Origin: Posidonia oceanica
Taxonomy: Eukaryota > Streptophyta > Magnoliopsida > Alismatales > Posidoniaceae
Length of the DNA stretch: 64,000 bases
Direction of reading: 5' to 3'
Assembly: GCA_037176725.1 (NCBI GenBank)
Contig: JAZBRS010000020.1
Location: forward strand, 55,332,001 to 55,396,000
Under the pieces are notes generated by a model. It ran no database searches. It was not told the DNA's origin and was given only the letters and a program-made list of their open reading frames with translations. The translations under genes and the position numbers were made by a program. The number at the start of each line of letters is the position of its first letter. The stretch's first letter is position 1. Below, piece by piece: positions 1-10,660 of this stretch.

Positions 1-3000
1 CAGCCGCGCCTGGAGGTCAACCAGCCAACCAGCTAGTAGTAGAGCAGATACCCAGGTCGATGATATGTCTGGAAGCCAGAGCAGGCCCCATAGGCGCAGG
101 AATTGCCGGGCTGGACTCTGAAGAGGTCGCTTGTGCCTATTACGTCGACACGCCCTTCGAAGACGAGGAAGGTGCGACTGTAGAAGCCCAAGTGGCTAAC
201 AAGCTTGAAGACTTGGAATTGCTTTTCCAGGAACAACTCGTGGTGTTCGTTGAAGACACCGCCAAGCAGCATACGTTGAAGAAAGGGAAAGCCGTGGCCA
301 TGGATCCCTCCCTGCCGCAAGACCATTCCTCAATCATGGTCTTGGAAGAAGAGCTGGAGGCAACATCCACTAGACCAGACGAGTTAATCACTTCATAACC
401 CGAAGGCAAGTCTAGATGGTTCGTGCAGCGCATGCCCCGCACAAGCGGCACATCTGGCGATAGTACACAGATTTGTCGCCTAGAAAACAGTTGCCCATCT
501 CCGGCACTCCCCACAAGCACATCTGAGAACGCGGAGGATCAAACAGTACAGACAGTAGCAGTAGCAGACAGAGTAGTCCCAGCATTCCAGGCAATCTCGG
601 CAGTGACAATGGTGTCAGAGCTGTCAGAATAGACAGAGCAGCCAGATCAGTCAGTGGGACCAGGGGCCACTGAAGCAGACGTCACCCACCGAGCCCACAA
701 AAATACTCGGGTGAGTGTGACCATCCTGAGGCGTCATCCGGATCAAGAGGCGAAACCTGTCCACTCCTTCGACATTACAGACCCCACATTTGAGAAAGAG
801 ATCCTCTTAGAACTCATTGCATGCGAGGAGGAGGGGGATATAGGCGTAGATGAGAACGATGAACCATCGCCTGAGTTCCAGCCTTATGATGACGACCCAG
901 AAGGGCCCAACCTCCACGTCGAGGAAGAGACGGAGGTTATCAATGTTGGCATAGCTGAAGATGTTAGAGAGGTTCGCATCAGCGTCCTACTGCCACCCCA
1001 GGCCAGAGCAGAGTTTATTGCATTCCTCATGGAATACGCAGATGTCTTCGCCTGGAGCTATGAAGACATGGTTGGCCTTGATGTCGAGATCGTGGTGCAC
1101 AACTTGCCTTTAGATCTAGACGCGAAGCCAGTAAAGCAGAAGCCCCAAAAGTGGCGACCACAATGGCTGCTCAAAATCAAGGAGGAAATCATGAAGCAGC
1201 ACTGCGTTGGTTTTCTCAAGGTCGTCCTCTATCCAGAGTGGCTTGCAAACATTGTGCCAGTGCCCAAGAAGGATGGCCGAGTCTGGATATGTATCGACTA
1301 CAGGGACCTGAACAAGGCGAGTCCCAAGGATGATTTCCCATTGCCTCATATCGACGTCCTAGTCAACAACACTACAGGCCACAAGATGCTATCTTTCATG
1401 GATGGCTTCTCCGGCTATAATCAGATCAGAATGGCGGAAGAAGACATGGAGAAGACCTCATTCATCACCCCCTGGCGAGTCTTTTGCTATCAGGTCATGC
1501 CATTTGGGCTCAAGAATGCCAGAGCAACATATTAGAGGGCGATGACAGCATTATTCCACGACTTCATGTACCAAGAAGTTGAGGTCTACATGGATGACAT
1601 CATTGCTAAGTCTAGAGAGCCTGAGGATCATCTTATCTGCCTTAAGAAGCTCTTTGGTCTCCTGAGGAAGTACAAGCTTCGCCTTAACCCGGGTAAATGC
1701 GTGTTCAGGGTATCATCCGGCAAGCTATTGGGCTACATCGTCAGCCAGAGGGGAATTGAAGTAGACCCAAGTAAGGCTAAAGCCATCATAGACATGCCAC
1801 CCCCCAAGACTGAGAAAGAAGTCAGAGGCCTGCTGGGGCGCCTGTAGTTTATCAACCGGTTCATTGCGCAACTTACTCCTATCTGTGATCCGATCTTCAA
1901 GCTCCCAAAGAAGAATGCACGGATCAACTGGAGCGAGGAGTGCCAAGCTGCATTTGACAAGATCAAGCAGCTCCTGATCAAGCCTCCCGTCCTGGTCTCT
2001 CCTGTGCCAGGGAGACCCCTGATTCTCTATCTTTCTACCATGCTGCATTCCATGGGTGCCGTCTTGGGCCAACATGATGAAACCGGTAGAAAGGAGCATG
2101 CCATCTACTACTTGAGTAAGAAGTTCACTGATTGCGAAGCTAGGTATAGCACCATAGAGAAGACCTGCCTATCTCTAGTCTGGGTCGCGCAGAAGCTAAG
2201 ACATTACATGATGGCGCACCCAGTCCAGCTCTTATGCCGGCATGACCCCATCAAGTACCTTTTTTAGAAGCTGGCTATGGTGGGCAAATGTGTTAAGTGG
2301 CTGGTGTTATTGTCCCAATATGACATCACCTTCGTCACACAGAAATCAATGAAGGGTCAAGTAATGGTAGATCATCTGGCCGACTTCCCTTTACCTGAAT
2401 ACCAGCCTCTGTAGACATAGTTCCTTAATGAAGACATCCAGTTCGCCATGGAGGATTCAGAGCAGAAGGATCCTAAAGACGAATTACAGTGGCATCTGTA
2501 CTTCGATGGCGTAGTCAATAGAAGGGGCAGAGGCATCGGCGCTGTCCTATCAACGCCGTAGGGAGTTCTAATCCCCTTTGCAAGGAAGATGATTTTCCCT
2601 TGCACCAACAATGAAGCAGAGTATGAAGCTTGCCTTCTGGGACTACAAGTCGCCCTCGAGCATGATGTGCGCAAGCTGCATGTGCACGGAGATGCGATGC
2701 TGGTCATCTCCCAAGTTAACGGCGACTGGAAGACCAAGGACCCTAAGCTGGTACCATACCATGAATGCCTGCTGAAGCTGATAGGAGAGTTTGAAGACAT
2801 CTGCTTCACTTACATGAATAGGGCCAAGAACGCCTATGTAGATGCCCTGGCAACCCTTGCATCTTGGCTCTCTATACCCGAAAGCCGTGCAGTAGACGTA
2901 TCAGTCTCTCGTGTGGAACAACCCGCACACTACATGACTATCGAGGAGGCGGATCTAGCAGAGGAACTCCCATGGTACCACGACATTAAAGTCTTCTTGG

Positions 3001-4214
3001 AATCTGGCAGCTCCCCACCTGGTGCCTCAGCAACAGATAGAAAGACTTTGGCGCATTTGGCATCAAAGTATGTGATAGGGGCAGGACATCTGTACAGAAG
3101 ATCCTACAACTAGATGCTCCTACGCTGCGTAGACAAGAAGGAGGCCGACACACTGATGCTCCAAGTCCATGCAGGGACCTGCGGCCCTCACATGAATGGT
3201 GTGTTGCTGACCAAGAAGATTATGCTCCAAGGCTACTTCTGGTCAACCATGGAGGTAGACTGCTGCCAATTTGTATGCAAGTGCCATAGCTGCCAGATCC
3301 ATGGGAACTTCATACACGCGCCCCCACAGGAATTGCACAACATGTCTTCGCCTTGGCCTTTCTCCACCTGGGGGATCGATGTCATTGGCGGCATACACCC
3401 ACCAGCTTCCAACGGTCATCGCTACATCCTGGTGGCGATCGACTACTTTACTAAGTGGGTGGAAGTGGCCTCCTACAAGACAGTTACTGCCGTGGCTACA
3501 GAAAAGTTTATCAGGAATAATATCATAGCTCGGTATGGGGTCCTGCACGCGCTTATCTCTGATAATGGCACAAACTTCATTGCCAAGAGGATCGAAGACT
3601 ACCTGCAAAGCTTTCACATCAAGCATCACCGATCCTCACCTTATCGGCCATAGATGAATGGCGCATTAGAGTCTGCCAACAAGAACCTTGTCAAAATCTT
3701 GAAATAGATGGCAGAGACTCACAAGGACTGGCATGATAAGCTTATGTACGTGCTCTGGGCGTACATGACATCAGTCCGGACCTCAACAGGGGCCACCCCG
3801 TATTCTCTGGTGTACGGCATGGAGACAGTGCTGCCTGTCGAAGTAGAGATCCCCTCACTGTGGATCCTACAAGAAGCTGAGCTGGAAGAAGCAAAATGGA
3901 TCGAAGACCGTCGTATCCAGCTAAACCTGATTGATGAGCATAGGCTGCAGGGCATACATCATGCTCAGTGCTACCAGAAGTGCTCGGCCAGAGCATACCT
4001 GAAGAAGGTTAGGCCCAGAAGCTTCAATCCAGGGGATATGGTCCACTGAGCCATCCATCTCCCCGACGGTCGAGGGAAATTCCATCCTAACTAGCGTGGC
4101 CCCTTCTTAATCAAGCAGATCTTCTTCAGCGGTGCAGCAGTCCTTGAGGACATGGATCAGATCGAGCAGTCTGAGCCGGTCAACTCATGCTACCTCAAGC
4201 AGTACTACCAGTAG
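1..4214 (+). pseudogene. pol: Element A1 pol, 3' part (RT, two RNases H, integrase)
   Basis: This is the Ty3/gypsy polyprotein part that copies the RNA genome and integrates the cDNA. One reading frame (codons on multiples of 3) runs from the window edge to TAG 4212-4214. Domain order: acidic linker (about 650-1080); reverse transcriptase (about 1130-1850, YMDD at 1587-1598); degenerate native RNase H/connection (about 2000-2400); second, archaeal-type RNase H (about 2490-2880, Asp 2505, Glu 2619, Asp 2691, Asp 2841); integrase from about 3110 with a His/Cys zinc region and catalytic D3378, D3561, E3669, exactly 35 residues between the last two. Two RNases H are a Tat-lineage trait. There are 13 internal stops: TAA 396, TGA 4047, and TAG at 630, 1533, 1845, 2265, 2412, 2418, 2559, 3111, 3651, 3705 and 4092. 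I find no frameshift. Gag and protease lie left of the window. Confidence 0.93.
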
Positions 4215-5220
4215 CCCACTGCTGCCTTGCATAGCCTTGTTTCTTCTACTTCTTGCATTCCATCTTCCTCATGCATTTTAGGCTTGTTTATTTTTCAGCA
4301 GAGAAAGTTGTAAATATATTATGTGCATCACTATCATAGGCCTGATGACGAAAATCGGAGATGCTTGCCTGCTCTGGAAGGAGTACCCTCTACCTCACCT
4401 GACACTACTTGGATGTCCTAATCAATGAGGGAGCCACCATCCAATGAGGACAGACGAAATGTCTAAACCCCTTCAGGACCTACACCTCAAGAGGGAGAAA
4501 AAATCCTAGGATGTGAGAGTGTAAGCAAGACCTACATGCCTTAGCCTAGCCACCATAGAAGACTAGAAGGCAAAGACAGGAGTTAACCCTGGAGATAGAG
4601 GTGTGTAGTACGACCTTGTCCCTCCAATTTGCCTTGGAGAGGATCCACATCCACGCCTGCAAATCCACAAGTCATACAAAGCTTAGCCCCTTTTGTCTCA
4701 AAACCAGGCGCCCATTACCTCTAAGTTAGGGACAGCGGAAGCCTGCGGGCCAAAAAAAAGAAGCAAAAAAAAAAAGAGAGAAAGGGAATAAGAAAGAAAA
4801 GACAAAAAGAAAAAAAAAACGAGCAAGACAAAAGAGGGCAAAAACAAAAGTCAGCCCAGAAACAAATGCAAGCAGCATGATTCCGCCCCCTTTCCCAGTC
4901 TTAGAGAGGAACCAAATTCGCACTTGGGAAATACACAGATCCCATGGGGCCTGACCACTCATCCCAGCCATTACCAGACACCCATTATCCCCCCAGGCCA
5001 GGGATAGGGAAAATACTACACACCTATGTGGGAAAAAAAAGAAGAAGAAAAGAGAGGCGAGAAAAAATGAAAAGAGTAGGTGTAGCTCCTTGAGAGTTTG
5101 GCATGGAGCCCGTCCTCACTACACCACCATCCAAGCGCCCATAATACCCTTTCCAGAGCGCCACCAACAGTTAGGAATCCGAGTAGAGTCTGGTGAGTCA
5201 GAGACCGCTCCTTCCTTTGC
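4215..5220 (+). other. Gene-free post-integrase region of A1
   Basis: No coding region is recognisable. The stretch holds A- and AG-rich runs (about 4752-4860 and 5032-5066). Text such as CTCCTTGAGAGTTTGGCATG recurs at about 37788-37807 in A2, so this is a shared non-coding part of family A. It ends in a pyrimidine-rich tract before CAG at 5220-5222, a candidate splice acceptor for the downstream ORF. Confidence 0.7.
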
Positions 5221-5933
5221 AGCAGGCATCAGGCACTCCATGTGCTGAGGGCGATAGATTTAGTATAGAGCATGCATGCATCTATTTGCTATCAAATCAT
5301 CCCCACCCCTTTTCCTCCCACTCTGCAAAGCTCAACTCGGCACTGGGACAGTACTTCTGCCAAGGCAGGTTGACCGCCTCCAAGCCTCAGATCGACTAAT
5401 CACTGCCGGTCCAGTAGCTTAGGGAAAGCATCAGTAGTCAGAGACAGGGCGATCACTCTAGAGGCAGCAGGACAATCTTGGCACCCCCTGGGGCCCCCCC
5501 TTTGGGCCATCGGTTCTGCGCAATCAGGCGCTACCCCTTCCCCGTGTGATTTCGCTCTGGACGAACGAAGTTTCTTTTCCACTTGTCCCCTTGCTTCATA
5601 CAGGACAAGGACAAGCGTGCCTCCTTTGTGACTTCGTTCCAGACGAACGAAGCCCCCTTCCCTTGTATCCTCGCTCCGCACGGACGAGGACAAGGGTGCC
5701 CTTTGTGTGGCTCCGCTTTGTACAAGTGATGCCCCCCTTTGCTTAGCTGAATGTGCTTGAATTCTGTGATCTGATTGCTAGTTGTAGCGTTTGAACTACT
5801 TTATCAGCTTTATATGCACATCTGCTTTTCTGTCTACTAGTGTTACATGCCTGTACCTGTTCCAGATTGATGAAACAGCTTTGGCTACAGGTACTCGAAG
5901 ATCACGCACCAGCTGCCTGCATTCTCGCCTCCA
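5221..5933 (+). promoter_or_regulatory. Putative spliced leader of the A1 extra ORF
   Basis: It starts after TTCCTTTGCAG (AG at 5221-5222), which is kept at 37930-37931 in A2 and, on the minus strand, at 63389-63388 in A3. A second conserved acceptor-like CTACAG (AG 5889-5890) lies about 45 bases before the ATG and recurs as TTACAG (38657-38658) and AACAG (62999-62998). Between them, 5544-5715 holds imperfect hairpin repeats (TTCG/CGAA and CCTCG/CGAGG arms around TCC-GGA). That the ORF is translated from a spliced message is inference. Confidence 0.5.
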
Positions 5934-7136
5934 ATGGGTTTCCCTACCTTGGTGACCCTAGCACACTGCTCTGAGACTCTCCGAGGATGGATCGCCATGC
6001 TCACCGAAGTTGATCGTGAAAAGCTGAGCCTATGGGGCATCCCGCCCAGACATCTGAAAGCTACTGATGTGGAGGTCAGCCGACATCTCTTGTGTGCTGC
6101 TGCAAGGTTCTGGAAACCAGCACACCATGTCTTCCGATTTGGCAGGACGGAGCTGACACTTACACTGGAGGAAGTGCGCCGAATCTGCAGCTTCTACACG
6201 CTCATGGGACCTGCTGTGTTCATGAGGCGTTCTGGCTATGTCACCATCTTGAGGCAACTTACGGGGCTCTCTGCACAAATCTGCGAGAAGAGACTGGTCT
6301 GTGTCGACGGACCCGTACCTGCACTCCGCCTGAACTATTTTGAGGAAGTCTCCAAGAAGCGTGCTAAACTGGGAGATGAACTGTGGCTTCGCAGCTTTGT
6401 CACCCGCTTCCTGGGCGAGCTAATTTTCAGTCATGGCAGGATGACTATAGCTATTGAGATTGCAAAGATCGCCCTTGTTGTGGTGATCCGCCAAATCGAC
6501 CTGGCACCTGTCGTCTTAGCTGAGATGTACCGCGGATTGGACCGCATTTCGCACTACTGCTGCCACTTTCATGGCTGCGGGGCTCTGGTACAAGTGTGGT
6601 TGGTCGAACACTTGGAGGTAGACATCCTGCACCCCTAGAAGCATGCATTTGAGACATACTACAGCAGCGACCATGCCAAGACTGTCAAGACTGTCCGCGA
6701 GGAGTACGAAAGGCTAGAACAGCTGACTGATGATACAGTAACCTGGCATATCATTCCATCTGCAGTAGAGCCCTTCACCATCATCTTCGACGCCCACGAC
6801 ATGCGCCTGGTCGTCCTGCCGGGGTTCACTGAAGGCGTAGAGTATCACCCCATCCAGGTCATGCGACAATTTGGTCTCCGCCAAGGGGCATTTGTTGACA
6901 GCACCGCGCCAAAGCTAGTCCAACCTTATCCTTTCAGCATAGTTGCGCCCACAACAGAGTTAGCAGACCTCCTGCGCCATGACGTAAAATCCACAGACAT
7001 TGTAGTAGCAAGGGGCTCAGGGTGTACTCCTGAGTATCTGACTGAAGTGCAGAGGCTTTGGCCCATTAATGAGATCCCACCTAGCACACCTCTGTTCCCT
7101 GACAATAGGAAGTCAAAGAAGGTCCGTACTGACTAG
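5934..7136 (+). pseudogene. A1 extra ORF, plant-mobile-domain/DUF7745-like
   Basis: A 1203-base frame (400 codons plus stop) lies between integrase and 3' LTR in the sense direction, broken by one TAG at 6636-6638 where A2 has CAG. The first part reads like the plant mobile domain/DUF7745 group: HLLCAAARFWKP (residues about 46-57), then an FRFGRTELT-type strand and EEVRRIC. A later block, FLGELIFSHG with LAEMYRGLDRI and a WL..HL segment, is shared with the minus-strand ORFs of B3. The C-terminal third ends in a basic tail. No catalytic motif is visible. Host relatives (MAIN/MAIL1) act in meristem maintenance and TE silencing; the role in the element is unknown. A3 has the same length. I assign the family from pattern memory, not from a search. 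Confidence 0.75.
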
Positions 7137-7592
7137 GGCCTCCACATGTGCATATCCTTTTTTGTGTCTTGCTATACTCTGTTCTGCCTGTTATAGGCGT
7201 GTAATCAAGACTTTGTTAATGCAAGGATGTTTTGTACCATGTGCTTGTGTGTTTGGTTTGGCCTCCATAACATGGTGCATACATAGTCTTGCAATCATAT
7301 CTTCAGCATATTTCTTTAGTATGAGAAGAGCACTACCAGAACCTGACAACACAGAAGCAACTACCAACACTCTCAGCACCAAGGGAAGCTACAAGAAGAC
7401 CCTGCGTTCCACTTGGATGCCAGAATCTCTACAGACCAGCATCGTCAACACGGGCAAAGCTGCCAAGCACTCTTGGCTGGATATCCGCTGGGCTGATATC
7501 CCTAACTATCCGGCGATGAGTCCGTCAACTCATCACCAGGCTGGTAGCCCTAACTACACGTTTGACAAGCACACTTAGTCTATCGCTTTTTC
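7137..7592 (+). other. A1 region after the extra ORF
   Basis: No gene is seen. At 7489-7535 there is a composite motif: GGGCTGATATCCC followed by a hairpin with arms GATGAGT and ACTCATC. Versions recur at about 8930-8972, twice at 42397-42482 and, reversed, near 61400-61460, always near the hairpin arrays of family A. Confidence 0.6.
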
Positions 7593-7647
7593 GATGCCAC
7601 GGGCGCTTCGGCCGTCCCCTGGTATCCTCCCTGATACCAGGGGCATC
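7593..7647 (+). other. Conserved 55-nt candidate structured RNA motif (A1)
   Basis: The outer arms GATGCC (7593-7598) and GGCATC (7642-7647) can pair. Inside are a small hairpin (ACGGGC/GCCGT around a CTTC loop) and a perfect 11-bp hairpin, CCCCTGGTATC (7616-7626) with GATACCAGGGG (7633-7643), six-base loop. A T-run follows. Related copies of 54-57 nt occur at 40392-40447, 42254-42310 and 61279-61332 (minus), with paired base changes in the arms. Confidence 0.6.
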
Positions 7648-7779
7648 TTTTTCGCTGCCACATGGTATCACATCTCTAGCTACATCTAGGCTGGCATGCC
7701 TAACTGTCGTGGGCCCATCCGTTTCTTTGCTCTCGGATCTTGGTGCCCTAGTACCCTTTGCGGCCGATAAGTCTGAAAT

Positions 7780-8800
7780 TTATCACATCCCAATCTCTTA
7801 TGGTCGATAAGTCCGAATCTTATCAGTTACCTTTTCACGGTCGGTGGGTCCGAAACCTATCATCTGTCAGCCTTCCGGTCCGGTCTCGATAAGGCTTGCA
7901 CTTATCATTCCTGACCTCTTCCTGGTCTTGATAGGGCTTGCACCTATCATTCCTTCCGATCCGATCTTGATAAGGCTTGCACTTATCATTCCTGACCTTT
8001 TCTTGCCTCTTCCTAGTCTTGATAGGGCTTGCACCTATCATTCCTTCCGATCCGGTCTTGAAAAGGCTTGCACTTATCATTCCTGACCTCTTCTTGGTCT
8101 TGATAGGGCTTGCACCTATCATTCCTGGCGGTCCGGTCTTGATAAGGCTTGCACTTATCATTCCTGACCTCTTCCTGGTCTTGATAGGGCTTGCACCTAC
8201 CATTCCTGGCGGTCCGGTCTTGATAAGGCTTGCACTTATCATTCCTGACCTCTTCCTAGTCTTCATAGGGCTTGCACCTATCATTCCTGGCAGTCCGGTC
8301 TTGATAAGGTTTGCACTTATCATTCCTGACCTCTTCCTAGTCTTGATAGGGCTTGCACCTATTATTCCTGGCGGTCCGGTTTTGATAAGGCTTGCAATTA
8401 TCATTCCTGACCTCTTCCTGGTCTTGATAGGGCTTGCACCTATCATTCCTAGTGGTTCGGTCTTGATAAGGCTTGCACTTATCATTCCTGACCTCTTCCT
8501 GGTCTTAATAGGGCTTGCACCTATCATTCCTGGCGGTCCGGTCTTGATTAGGCTTGCACTTATCATTCCTGACCTCTTCCTGGCTTTTTCTGGTCTTGAT
8601 AGGGCTTGCACCTATCATTCCTGGCGGTCTGGTCTTGATAAGGCTTGCACTTATCATTCCTAACCTCTTCCTGTCTCTTCCCGGTCTTGATAGGGCTTGC
8701 ACCTATCATTCTTAGCCCCTTCTTGGTCTTGGTGAGGCTTGCACTTATCATTCCTGACCTCTTGCGGTCGATGGGTCCGAAACCTATCATCTGTCCCCTT
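7780..8800 (+). repeat. A1 tandem hairpin array, 81-bp unit
   Basis: Units repeat every 81 bp (for example GCACTTATC at 8151 and 8232). Each unit holds two short inverted repeats: GATAA..TTATC and GATAGG..CCTATC, each around a GCTTGCA-type loop. Edges (7780-7880, 8760-8795) carry the A2-type loop (GTCCGAAAC). Since 81 is divisible by 3, long open frames run through the array on both strands; I treat them as by-products. Confidence 0.9.
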
Positions 8801-9462
8801 TGTTCCACGCCGATTTGGTCGTCTGATTGCTTCCTCGGGTGAGGACAAGCTCCCCTTCCTTCTCTGGGCTGGTAGCCCAAACTGCCCGGATGGCACCCGT
8901 CACCCTATCGGGCGTCGTTTTCCTTGGGCTGGTAACCCTAACTATCCGATGATGAGTCTGTCAACTCATCATTCATTGCATCAGCATTGCATGCTAGATA
9001 GCAGCATCAGCATCATACGCGCAACCGTCGCGTGCTTTCCCCTGGCGGGATCGCATTTCGCATCACATGCATGCATCGCTTGTGCCTCCCCCAGCGGAGC
9101 CCGGCGCCGTGAACCATGATTGCATATTGGTTCAACATCAACTTTAACATCAGCAGCATACCATTATGCATCAGCATGGCATCCCCTCATGCATACTATC
9201 AGTATGCGTAATTGCATATTGGTTCAATATCAATATTGACAACAGCAGCATATCAGCACTGCATCAGCATCAACATTGCATCGTCATCGCATTGCATTAC
9301 ATCAGCATTCACATCTGCATTTGCATCTGCATTTTGGCAACGGGTCATGACTTCTGGCGCATCTGTCGGGATAGTGCCCATGCCTACATACTTCGCGCCT
9401 GCCGGTTCAGGTGGGGTGTCTTGTCAACCCTGAGCAGCAGCCTTGGTTCCCTTGACCTCGCT
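8801..9462 (+). repeat. GCATCA-rich low-complexity tract before the A1 LTR
   Basis: Much of about 8970-9340 is built from GCATCA, GCATTTGCATCTGCAT and similar words. The last 80 bases, with TTGTCAACCCTGAGCAG and CCCTTGACCTCGCT, are nearly the same as 42940-43000 in A2, which fixes them as the conserved stretch before the polypurine tract. No gene is seen. Confidence 0.7.
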
Positions 9463-9473
9463 TAGGGAGGGGC
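9463..9473 (+). promoter_or_regulatory. Polypurine tract of A1
   Basis: TAGGGAGGGGC sits directly before the LTR start TGTAGACACC at 9477. This is the usual plus-strand primer site of LTR retrotransposons. Confidence 0.75.
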
Positions 9474-9779
9474 ATCTGTAGACACCTCATTTTAGCCAAG
9501 GGGTCCCAGCTAGCTGGGAACACTCTGGGAGCACCCTGGAAGCTGGTTTTGAGGTCTAGTAGCTCACCCTCCTTCAACCATAAATCCTCTCCCATTCCAA
9601 GACCAATATCATTCCCTAAAACCAAACCATCAAACCAAACCCAAACTCTCCTTAAACCCCAAACCGTGAACCTTCCTAAAACCCTCCAAAAATCCCATTT
9701 AAAACCTTAGAAAACCCTAGGTTAAACCCAAGGTCAAACCCTAGGTCACACACACACAAAACCCATCTCCAAACCCAAG

Positions 9780-10060
9780 TCTTTCACCTTCTTTTTCTTC
9801 AGATTATCCTTTTCTCTCTCCTGATTATCCTTTTTCTCTCTCCTGATTATTCTTTTCTCTCTCCTCCTTATCCTCCTCCTTTTCCCCTCCCTTTTTCCTC
9901 TTTTCTTGCTCCCCAATGGGCCCACCTTATTCTCCTCTCTTCCCTCTATTTTATCCTTATTTTATTTCATTTTTATCCTATCCCATGCTTATTCAATCTT
10001 TAATCTCTTTTCCTCCCTTCTTCTCTTCTTTATTTCCTTCTTCCTTTCTTTCTCTCTTTT
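9780..10060 (+). repeat. Pyrimidine-rich tract inside the A1 LTR
   Basis: A long CT-rich run (TTTTCTCTCTCCTGATTATCC repeated three times around 9805-9860, then TTCTCTTCTTTATTTCC-like text). No gene is seen. Confidence 0.7.
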
Positions 10061-10660
10061 CCACAACATCTAAACCCTAAAACCCTCTGAAACCCTAAAC
10101 CCTACAACATCTAAACCCAAAACCCTAAACCCTACAACAACTAAACCCAAAACCCTAAACCCTACAACTCTCAACATCTAAACCCTAAAACCCTCCTAAA
10201 CCCTAAACCCTACAACATCTAAACCCAAAACCCTAAACCCTACAACATCTAAACCCAAAACCCTAAACCCTACAACTCTCAACATCTAAACCCTAAAACC
10301 CTCCTAAACCCTAAACCCTACAACATCTAAACCCAAAACCCTAAACCCTACAACATCTAAACCCAAAACCCTAAACCCTCCAACTGTAAACATTAAACCC
10401 CTACAACTCTAAACATTAAACCCTAAAACCCTCCTAAACCCTAAACCCTCCAACTCTAAACATTAAACCCCTACATCTAAACACTAAACCCAAAACCCTA
10501 ATCCACTCCTAAACCCTAAACCCTAAACCCTAAACTCAAAACCCTACAACACTTAAACCTAATCCACCCAAGACTCCAAAACCCTAAAACCCTAAACCCT
10601 AATCAAGGCCCTAATAAAACCCTAATCAAGACCCTAAAAAACTTAAAACCCTAATCCATG
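10060..10660 (+). repeat. Telomere-like CCCTAAA tract inside the A1 LTR
   Basis: The tract is dense in AAACCCTAAACCCTA words, the plant telomere type, broken by ACAACATCTAAACCC spacers. A longer block with period near 114 bp recurs at about 10060, 10165 and 10280. A short version occurs at 43083-43230 in the A2 LTR, so the motif belongs to the LTR family. Confidence 0.85.

Noticed and set aside
7835..8663. Long open frames on both strands through the A1 array
   Set aside because: The 81-bp unit is divisible by 3 and lacks stops, so openness is expected by chance.
7780..8800. CRISPR-like array of short repeats
   Set aside because: Units are contiguous tandem repeats with repeated, not unique, spacers, in a plant retrotransposon.
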